From positions 1-23,806 of the forward strand of contig CAZFPQ010000096.1 in the NCBI GenBank assembly GCA_964521065.1: 23,806 nt of DNA, in the 5' to 3' direction. The notes beneath the pieces are model-generated. The model ran no database searches and had not been told where the DNA came from. It saw only the letters and a program-made list of their open reading frames with translations. The DNA comes from CAYVAP01 sp964521065. GTDB lineage: Bacteria > Bacteroidota > Bacteroidia > J057. The position numbers were made by a program, and so were the translations under genes. Positions 6,627 through 13,042 of this stretch are shown piece after piece (position 1 is the first letter of the stretch; every line of letters begins with the position of its first letter).

Positions 6627-8774
6627 TCAACGGCTTTCCCTAGTCCTGACCCTGAGCACCCCACGCATCGTCATGTAGTGGCCTGGATAGGTGCAGACAT
6701 ATTCGTACACGCCGGGCTCTTCAGGAGCTTGAAAATAGATGGTTTGAGAACTCCCAGGTTGTACCAACTTGGTATGTGCTAACACCAATGGTGTATTAGG
6801 AACATAGTTCATGGCCATCCCTTTTACCCCCAGCTTGAGCGACATCTCCCCTACCCTAGTGGCCGCATTAGGCTTGACTAAGAGAAAATTGTGCGGCATA
6901 TCATCATTGTTAGAAAATATGAGTTTGACCTGACTTCCGGCCTGCACGGTCATATCAGCTACATCATATTTCAAGCCAGGAACCGTTCCTAACCTGACGG
7001 TGAGCTCTGGCCCGTCCGTCCAACTACTGGGTTGTCTGGTTTGGTTTTTGGCGAGCAATTCAGTTCCAGGTAAGGCTTTCGGTGGTTCAGGAGCTCGCAC
7101 CAAAGCTTGCTGATCAGGTGAGACAAGGTCCTTGGGATTGACCATGGCAGATTGCTGGCCTGTTTGGCTGGGACCAACTCGTTCTTCTGCAGCAGTCAAT
7201 TTTATCTTTTCGCCTTCTGGAAGCACATTTAGGGTATAGTAGCCTGTATTGTGCAACAAGCCTTTATCATCTTGATAGCTGGTCACTCCACTAGCCAAGA
7301 TTTCATATACATACTTTAGTCGGAGTTTATCCACGACCAAGCGGACTTTAAGCCCATCTGGAGAGACCATGGCTTTTTGAACTGGATTTTCTTCTAAATT
7401 GACGGCCGGTGATCCATATACGGGATGATACTTGTAGATGAAACTGCTAACCTGATAATTGTCTCGGTTTTGAGCAGAGGATTTATTGACTGGCTGGGTA
7501 AATTCGATTTCAAATCCATCCGGCATGGCCCGAATAGCTTTCATTTCGAAAGGAGTTTTCCCCGTCCAAATCAGGCGCTGCAGGCCCTCGTTTTTATTTC
7601 CGGCTGATCCCCACCCTCGATTGCTCTCAGCAGCGAATAGAGAGCCGTCTCTCCCCCAAGCTAGGCGCATGATTCCACTTTGAAAATCTTTTCGAAAATC
7701 GAAGGCAGCACCCTGATAGACTCCATCGATCTTTTCCATGAAAATCCGCATCACCTTCGACTGCCCCTGGTCACCGATAAAGATCTGCCCAGAAAAGGGC
7801 CCAAAAGCACCCTCCGTCTCGTCTACCACAAACTGGGCAGTAGAGATGCCTAACACTCCATGCGGTAACCAAACCGCTGGCGTCTTTACCCCGCTCACCT
7901 CGTCAGCCACTTCGAAAAGGGGTTTAGGTATTTCGGATTCAATATTTTCCGGTTTGATCGGGCGCTCTCCCGGGGCAGCCAAGCGTGGATCTACTCTGCT
8001 ATATACATCAGATTGACGAACCGAAACGGGAGAATCTTCATCATCTGCCCAAGCCAAACTTGCTGGATGCCCGGTAAAATCTCCTTTACTCACGTGAACC
8101 AGGCCACCAGATCCGATCCAGTCACCTTGATTATCAGCGTAAAAAAACTCGCCATCATAAAATCCATACCCATTGGGCGAACGCATGCCCGCTGCAAAGG
8201 GCTCCATCTCGCCCTCGGAGGTAATTTGCATAGTCCAACCTCGCCAGGGGACTACACTCATGCCACGCCACCACTCCACCCCACCAAAGGAAACGTTGGC
8301 GGTAATGAAAAGGGTGCTATCAGGTGCGACGGCCGGCCCATAGCTGTATTCGTGATAGTGGCCACTTAATGGCCAAGCATAAACGGTTTCATAATAATCG
8401 CAGTAGCCATCGCCATTGCGATCCCACAGGCGGGTCAACTCACCCCTTTGAGCCGCCCAAAGTGTCCCGTCGTGCCAAGTAAGTCCCAAAGCCTCATGAA
8501 GACCAGAAGCAAATAGACGATAGTGAGGCCTAGCCCCTTGATCCAAATAAGGATTCTCAATGATATAGACATCCCCCATCCGGGTGGCCACGGCAATATT
8601 GCCATTGGGCATAGTCGTCAAGCCTCCCCCTTCTAATATAATGTCACTGGGAACAGGTATGGTAGCTAGCGTATAGTAGTCTTTTTCATCTGGTGCCTGG
8701 GCACAAAGGTGAAGTCCCCCAAACAGCATTAGGGCTAGTAGTTTGTAGCGAAATACGGCAGTAGTAGATGGCAT
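6627..8774 (-). CDS. Secreted beta-propeller protein with C-terminal azurin-like cupredoxin
   Basis: A 715-residue periplasmic or secreted protein. Signal peptide residues 1-27 (ending CAQA). Residues about 30-420 resemble the soluble glucose/sorbosone dehydrogenase-type propellers, with repeated NGN/DG and GDQGQ turns (for example IFIGDQGQSKVMRI). A middle part (about 430-530) looks Ig-like. The last ~100 residues form a type 1 copper domain: His628 (in MPHNF), then CTYPGHYMTM with Cys694, His699 and Met703, spaced as in azurin. It could be an oxidoreductase that passes electrons to its own copper centre; substrate unknown and PQQ binding not demonstrated. ATG at 8774 was chosen over the upstream open frame because it starts the signal peptide. 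Same strand as GH117, 207 bases away, so co-transcription is uncertain. Confidence 0.82.
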   Translation of the reverse strand: MPSTTAVFRYKLLALMLFGGLHLCAQAPDEKDYYTLATIPVPSDIILEGGGLTTMPNGNIAVATRMGDVYIIENPYLDQGARPHYRLFASGLHEALGLTWHDGTLWAAQRGELTRLWDRNGDGYCDYYETVYAWPLSGHYHEYSYGPAVAPDSTLFITANVSFGGVEWWRGMSVVPWRGWTMQITSEGEMEPFAAGMRSPNGYGFYDGEFFYADNQGDWIGSGGLVHVSKGDFTGHPASLAWADDEDSPVSVRQSDVYSRVDPRLAAPGERPIKPENIESEIPKPLFEVADEVSGVKTPAVWLPHGVLGISTAQFVVDETEGAFGPFSGQIFIGDQGQSKVMRIFMEKIDGVYQGAAFDFRKDFQSGIMRLAWGRDGSLFAAESNRGWGSAGNKNEGLQRLIWTGKTPFEMKAIRAMPDGFEIEFTQPVNKSSAQNRDNYQVSSFIYKYHPVYGSPAVNLEENPVQKAMVSPDGLKVRLVVDKLRLKYVYEILASGVTSYQDDKGLLHNTGYYTLNVLPEGEKIKLTAAEERVGPSQTGQQSAMVNPKDLVSPDQQALVRAPEPPKALPGTELLAKNQTRQPSSWTDGPELTVRLGTVPGLKYDVADMTVQAGSQVKLIFSNNDDMPHNFLLVKPNAATRVGEMSLKLGVKGMAMNYVPNTPLVLAHTKLVQPGSSQTIYFQAPEEPGVYEYVCTYPGHYMTMRGVLRVRTRESR

Positions 8775-8889
8775 AATTTGATGCGGATTTTCAAGTAGCT
8801 TAAAGTAGAAAGACCGCCCTAATTTTCCAACCAAGTGCTCAACTACATCGATTGCAGGCCAGAAAAGTAGAGCCGAAATATTCCAAGTC

Positions 8890-8920
8890 TTGGTGTTCTG
8901 GCGGCAGCAAACTATTATTG
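8890..8920 (+). promoter_or_regulatory. Candidate -33/-7 promoter of the serine palmitoyltransferase gene
   Basis: TTG (8890-8892), 20 bases, then TATTATTG (8913-8920), one base off TANNTTTG. Spacing fits the Bacteroidota sigma-factor promoter. The transcript would begin near 8927 and leave a leader of roughly 35 bases before the TTG start codon. The remainder of the 188-base gap between the divergent genes shows no other clear signal. Confidence 0.45.
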
Positions 8921-8962
8921 TGGCTTAATTCGATTCTTATACCCAATTAATTCACTACAATC

Positions 8963-10222
8963 TTGGATATCTTTGACAAGATCGATCGGAACATGGCAAC
9001 TGACTTGGGTCAGTATGCTTCGATGGGACATGGCTACTTGGCTTACCCCAAATTGGAAGGTGAAGTCGGACCATGGATGAAGTTCAGAGGCAAGGATGTA
9101 TTGGTCTGGTCGCTGAATAGCTACCTAGGTTTGGCCAACAATCCTGAAATCCGTGCTACGGATGCCAAGGCGGCAGCTGATTACGGATTGGCTTATCCAA
9201 TGGGTTCTCGGGTATTGACCGGGAACAGTGACAATCACGAGACCTTTGAGCGCTCTGCGGCTGAGTTTATGCAGATGGAAGATTCTTTCTTGCTAAACTT
9301 TGGCTATCAAGGCTGTATGTCCATCATTCACACCTTGACTGACCGTCGCGATGTCATCGTATATGACCAGCTTGCTCACGCTTGTATCATGGATGGGATG
9401 AACCTAAGCATGTCCAAGCGCTTTGTGTATGCCCATAATGACATGGCTCAGTTAGAAAAACGTTTGATACAAGCTAAAAAAATCACTGAAAAGACCGGTG
9501 GTGGAATCTTGATCGTAACGGAGGGTGTATTTGGGATGAAAGGCGATTTGGGTCAACTAGACGAAATCGTAATTCTGAAAGAGAAATATAACGCGCGTCT
9601 TTTTGTAGACGATGCTCATGGATTTGGGGTAATGGGTGAAACCGGCATCGGTACGGGAGAGCACTTTGGCGTGCAAGACAAGATCGATGTATTGTTCAAT
9701 ACTTTTGCCAAATCCATGGCAGGCTTCGGAGCCTTTGTCGCAGGTCCTAAAAAGGTTATTCAGTACCTGAAGTACAACATGCGTAGTCAGATCTACGCCA
9801 AGAGCCTTTGTATGCCCATGACTGTGGGTGCCATCAAGCGTCTCGAAATGCTCCGCACCATGCCTGAGCTCCGCGAAAAGCTTTGGAACATTGTTAATAC
9901 TTTGCAAAATGGGCTACGTGAGCGTGGTTTCGACATCGGAAACACCAAATCGCCTGTAACTCCAGTATATTTCAAAGGAGGACCACAAGAAGTTATTGGT
10001 GTGATTGGGGATCTTCGTGAAAATTATAAGATTTTTGCTTCAGGTGTCGTTTATCCAGTAGTAGAAAAAGGAGTAATCATGTTGCGCCTCATTCCTACTG
10101 CCCACCACCGTGTGGAAGACGTAGAATATACCCTAAAAGCCTTCGAAGAAGTACGTAGTAAAATCGAGGCTGGGGTGTACAAAAACCCCGAATTCGCGGC
10201 CAAATTGCCGCTTTTGGTTTGA
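8963..10222 (+). CDS. spt: Serine palmitoyltransferase (alpha-oxoamine synthase family)
   Basis: PLP-dependent condensing enzyme; in Bacteroidota this subgroup joins L-serine and an acyl-CoA to form 3-ketosphinganine, the first step of sphingolipid synthesis, in the cytoplasm. The 419-residue protein has NSYLGLANNPE near 52-62, the PLP-stacking His139 in LAHACIMDG, VDDAHGFG (215-222) and the Schiff-base Lys250 in NTFAKSMAG. Homologous AONS/KBL enzymes share the fold, but the N-terminal DIFDKI...Y...YPKLEGE block fits bacterial SPT. The start is TTG: an in-frame TAA lies 15 bases upstream and no ATG is available before residue 11, which would cut off the conserved block. Followed after 50 bases by the histone-like gene. 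Confidence 0.9.
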   Translation: MDIFDKIDRNMATDLGQYASMGHGYLAYPKLEGEVGPWMKFRGKDVLVWSLNSYLGLANNPEIRATDAKAAADYGLAYPMGSRVLTGNSDNHETFERSAAEFMQMEDSFLLNFGYQGCMSIIHTLTDRRDVIVYDQLAHACIMDGMNLSMSKRFVYAHNDMAQLEKRLIQAKKITEKTGGGILIVTEGVFGMKGDLGQLDEIVILKEKYNARLFVDDAHGFGVMGETGIGTGEHFGVQDKIDVLFNTFAKSMAGFGAFVAGPKKVIQYLKYNMRSQIYAKSLCMPMTVGAIKRLEMLRTMPELREKLWNIVNTLQNGLRERGFDIGNTKSPVTPVYFKGGPQEVIGVIGDLRENYKIFASGVVYPVVEKGVIMLRLIPTAHHRVEDVEYTLKAFEEVRSKIEAGVYKNPEFAAKLPLLV

Positions 10223-10272
10223 CAATAAGTCAAAATTTTCTAATTTGCTCTAAAACCAAAAAATTAAACCAA

Positions 10273-10449
10273 ATGGAAAAATACGCTCAGCTAAAAAAGA
10301 TGGTTCTTGAGATCGAGGAAGACTTTGAAAAGTTTTACGACAAAAGCAATAAAGCTGCTGGAACTCGTGCTCGCAAAGCCATGCAAGATGTGAAGGTACT
10401 AGCTCAGGATATTCGCAAAGAAATCCAAGAAAAGAAGAACGACGGCTGA
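10273..10449 (+). CDS. Small histone H1-like (Hc1-type) DNA-binding protein
   Basis: A 58-residue, lysine-rich, mostly helical protein of the Hc1/histone H1-like family found widely in Bacteroidota. Visible core: an N-terminal amphipathic helix, then EKFYDKSNKAAGTRARKAMQ and a second helix ending in KKNDG. It is thought to bind DNA without sequence preference as part of the nucleoid. The ATG at 10273 was chosen over the longer frame beginning at 10219, which overlaps the end of spt and has a low-complexity leader unlike the family. It follows spt on the same strand and ends about 40 bases before a terminator. Confidence 0.88.
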   Translation: MEKYAQLKKMVLEIEEDFEKFYDKSNKAAGTRARKAMQDVKVLAQDIRKEIQEKKNDG

Positions 10450-10490
10450 TCCGTGTTCCTATAAATTACCTTTGCCCAAAATATTATAAG

Positions 10491-10525
10491 CGCTGGTTCT
10501 ACTTGTAGTTCCAGCGTTTATTTTT
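10491..10525 (+). terminator. Rho-independent terminator after the histone-like gene
   Basis: CGCTGG (10491-10496) pairs with CCAGCG (10511-10516); inside, CTA pairs with TAG after a 2x2 mismatch. The run TTTATTTTT follows directly. It closes the spt-histone transcript and separates it from the TetR gene starting at 10559. Confidence 0.8.
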
Positions 10526-10558
10526 CATCCTATTCCTCCTACCCTACTCTTCCCTGGC

Positions 10559-11137
10559 ATGAAACTCAGTCGCAAACAGGAAATATTGAGGGCATCTGCA
10601 CATCTGTTCCGAAAACAAGGCTACCAAGGCACCTCCCTCAAAAGCATTGCCCTTGCCGTTGGAATGGAAGCAGCGCCAAGTCTATACAACCACATTCAGT
10701 CTAAAGCTGCTATTTTAGAAGAGTTACTTCTAGGAATGGCCCGTAGATTTGATCTGGGAATGAAGGAGATCAAAGAAGCCCAGATCAATCCCCAAGACAA
10801 AATTGAACGCATTATCCGCCTCCATCTAAATTTGACGATCCAAGAGCCCGATGCCATTGCCTTGATATGGCAGGAATGGGTTCACTTAAGCCCTGGGCCC
10901 AAAGCGGAATATCTCCAGCTGAGGGAAAAGTATGACCTAAATCTTCGGGAGATTCTACAATCAGGAATAGACCAGCATTACTTTCAAGGCTTGGAAGTAG
11001 AATTGATGCTTTTTTCTCTGCTTTCTACCCTACGGTCCATTTACGCATGGTACCTTCGGCATCAAGATTACAACCCCATTGAGCTAGAAAAGCAACTTAC
11101 TCACTGTCTGCTCAAAGGGATCATCAAGCCCCAATAA
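10559..11137 (+). CDS. TetR/AcrR family transcriptional regulator (PaaR-like candidate)
   Basis: A 192-residue TetR-type repressor. The N-terminal helix-turn-helix spans about residues 5-50 with the family pattern RKQGYQGTSLKSIALAVGM and the recognition-helix ending SLYNHIQSK. The C-terminal 140 residues are the helical ligand/dimer domain, with QEWVHLSPGPKAEYLQLREK in the middle. The MEAA-SLYNHI type helix reminds me of TetR proteins encoded beside phenylacetate genes in other Bacteroidota, which makes it the local candidate for the dyad upstream of paaE; this is from memory and not proven. It could instead act on its convergent neighbour, the type III PKS gene, 4 bases away tail to tail. 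No copy of the paa dyad lies before its own start. Confidence 0.88.
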   Translation: MKLSRKQEILRASAHLFRKQGYQGTSLKSIALAVGMEAAPSLYNHIQSKAAILEELLLGMARRFDLGMKEIKEAQINPQDKIERIIRLHLNLTIQEPDAIALIWQEWVHLSPGPKAEYLQLREKYDLNLREILQSGIDQHYFQGLEVELMLFSLLSTLRSIYAWYLRHQDYNPIELEKQLTHCLLKGIIKPQ

Positions 11138-11141
11138 ATAA

Positions 11142-12194
11142 TTAAGCCCATTGTAAAAGCAAGCGCTGAGCAGAAAAGCCTGGTCCAAAGGCGAGCATTA
11201 GTCCATAATCTCCTTTTGGAATGGCCCGGTCCATGAAACGTTCCAATACATATAAGACCGTAGCGCTGCTCATGTTGCCATACTCCCTCAAAACTGCCTT
11301 TGAATCATCGATATTCTTGCCCAGGCTTCCCAATAAGCCTTCTACCATTTGGACAATTTTCTTCCCCCCTGGGTGAAAAATAAGGTGGTTGAGATCCTGA
11401 ATCTCTAGTCCATTTTTTTCCAGGAAGGGATATAGGATTTCCGGAAATTTCTTTTCAATCTCTTCAGGCACGGTAACGTCTAACACCATTTCAAAACCCG
11501 TGTTTTTTACGTTATAGCCCATAAAGTGAAGGGCATCGTAGTAGTGATACATGTGCGTATCTAGGATTTGGGGTTTAAGCTGGTCACTTGGGCCCAAAAT
11601 AGCACAGGCAGCCCCGTCCCCAAAAATGGCAGCACTTACCATGTTTGTCATCCGCCAATCTCGATGCTGAAAAGTGCTAGTAGGGGACTCTACCGCAACA
11701 ATTGCAGCTCTTTTGCCTGGGTTGGCCCTTAAGAATTCATAGGCATAAATCAATGCAGAGGTGCCGGCAGCACATCCCATTTCCGTTACAGGCAATCGTA
11801 CAATATCCTGCCGCATATTTAACCGATTGATGATTTCGGCGTCCATGCTAGGAATCATAAATCCGGTACAGCTCACCGAAATGATATAATCAATATCTTG
11901 CGGGTTAAGCTCAGCCTTAGCAAGAGCATTTTCTAATGCCTCCTGGCCGAGATCTGTCGCTTTTTCAATGTATAAGCGGTTCTTGTCTTCCCAACTAGTC
12001 TCAGTGAAAACTTCATCCATGTCCATGATGGAATAGCGCCGATCTACTTGGGCATACTTGAAAATGCGGAGTATTTTTTTTCGGTCTCTTTCGGAAAGAG
12101 GCGCAAGCCATTTTTCTACGCGGGGTAAGATTTCTTCTGTACTACGGGTAAAAGGGGGGAGGGCCTTGGCGACAGCCAGGATTTTGGGATTCAT
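11142..12194 (-). CDS. Type III polyketide synthase (chalcone/stilbene synthase-like)
   Basis: A homodimeric condensing enzyme that extends an acyl-CoA starter with malonyl units, free of acyl carrier protein. The 350-residue protein has the full catalytic triad: Cys141 in TEMGCAAGTS, His274 in IFHPGGKK and Asn307 in YGNMSSATV, plus the C-terminal GFGPG-like loop AFGPGFSA. In bacteria such enzymes make alkylpyrones, alkylresorcinols or related phenolics; product and starter cannot be read here. A methyltransferase gene lies 52 bases upstream on the same strand, so the two likely form one transcript and the polyketide is probably methylated. The ATG at 12194 gives the family N-terminus. Confidence 0.92.
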   Translation of the reverse strand: MNPKILAVAKALPPFTRSTEEILPRVEKWLAPLSERDRKKILRIFKYAQVDRRYSIMDMDEVFTETSWEDKNRLYIEKATDLGQEALENALAKAELNPQDIDYIISVSCTGFMIPSMDAEIINRLNMRQDIVRLPVTEMGCAAGTSALIYAYEFLRANPGKRAAIVAVESPTSTFQHRDWRMTNMVSAAIFGDGAACAILGPSDQLKPQILDTHMYHYYDALHFMGYNVKNTGFEMVLDVTVPEEIEKKFPEILYPFLEKNGLEIQDLNHLIFHPGGKKIVQMVEGLLGSLGKNIDDSKAVLREYGNMSSATVLYVLERFMDRAIPKGDYGLMLAFGPGFSAQRLLLQWA

Positions 12195-12246
12195 GTAGAG
12201 ATACTTCTTGTGGAAGGGTCAATTTACAGGAAATATTGGAGCCTCC

Positions 12247-12957
12247 TTAGCCTTTCTTTAAGATCATCAAAAACCTGAAAGCCCATCTCCATTTGATGCT
12301 ACCTAACCATCCACTCTCCCGGGCCATGAGGTTCAATTCTTGTCGGCTAAACCCTCGCCTAATGCTCAAGGCTCCATCAAAGCGAATCATTTTGCTCGCA
12401 CCTAGGACAAAGGTCAGTACCTTGAATAGTATCCAAGGCAACCAATGGCGTTGGAGGTCAGATACGACTATTGCCTTGCGGCAAATCTGCTTAAGCTGGA
12501 TGATGAGGCGCTGAATGTCCGTGGCTTCAAAATGATGCAAGAAAAGGCTACAGGTAACCAAATCAGCCTCTAGTTCCATGAAAGAGGGACTCCAGATATC
12601 CCGAACTAAGTACTCGATTTCCGGATAGTCTGAGCTTTTTTTGCTAGCATATCGGATAACATGTGGATTGGCATCAAGTCCAATCAAAATCAGAGTCAGT
12701 CCTTTTTGCCTGCCCCAATCTGCTATCTGCCTCAGGCTCTCCCCTCCCCCACAACCTAAATCAATTACGGTATATTCTTCGCCCGGCTTAGTCTCGCCCA
12801 AAGCTTCTCTCACTCCGTCTAGCAACAAACGCCCCCCCAAAAAGCGGTTGATCAAGGCTAGTTGGTCTAAGGTCTGATCCATCAGATCACCTCCCAAATC
12901 GAGGTCATCCATAATTTCAGCTTCATTGCTGCGCCGGGAAAAGTCAGGTATTTGCAT
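12247..12957 (-). CDS. SAM-dependent class I methyltransferase paired with type III PKS
   Basis: A 236-residue Rossmann-type methyltransferase. Motif I VIDLGCGGGE (64-73) binds SAM; LIGLDANPHVIRYA follows as the acidic loop and DLVTCSLFLHHF as motif IV region. The C-terminal third is rich in hydrophobic and basic residues (WLPWILFKVLTFVLGASK), suggesting a lipid-like substrate or membrane contact. I chose the ATG at 12957 since it begins MQIPDFSRRS and the preceding 15 codons are not family-like. It lies upstream of the PKS gene with a 52-base gap. The likely role, inferred from pairing, is O- or C-methylation of the polyketide. A flavin oxidoreductase often found in such clusters is not present here. 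Confidence 0.85.
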   Translation of the reverse strand: MQIPDFSRRSNEAEIMDDLDLGGDLMDQTLDQLALINRFLGGRLLLDGVREALGETKPGEEYTVIDLGCGGGESLRQIADWGRQKGLTLILIGLDANPHVIRYASKKSSDYPEIEYLVRDIWSPSFMELEADLVTCSLFLHHFEATDIQRLIIQLKQICRKAIVVSDLQRHWLPWILFKVLTFVLGASKMIRFDGALSIRRGFSRQELNLMARESGWLGSIKWRWAFRFLMILKKG

Positions 12958-13042
12958 CAGGATGGGGGTTTGAAGAGTAGAGAATCGGTGAAATTTAGTC
13001 ATTCTAAGTCGTATCTTCCCGAGATAACCAACGCTTTGTTTT

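Noticed and set aside
7738..8369. Overlapping plus-strand open frames inside the propeller gene
   Set aside because: They lie opposite the propeller gene with no signal or family likeness.
8775..8834. Propeller-cupredoxin start at 8834
   Set aside because: It would place 20 polar residues before the signal peptide, which begins at the ATG at 8774.
10219..10272. Longer version of the histone-like gene starting at 10219
   Set aside because: It would overlap the end of spt, and the added residues do not resemble the family; the ATG at 10273 gives the usual 58 residues.
12958..13002. Longer methyltransferase start at 13002
   Set aside because: The added 15 residues are not family-like, and the ATG at 12957 gives a normal length.
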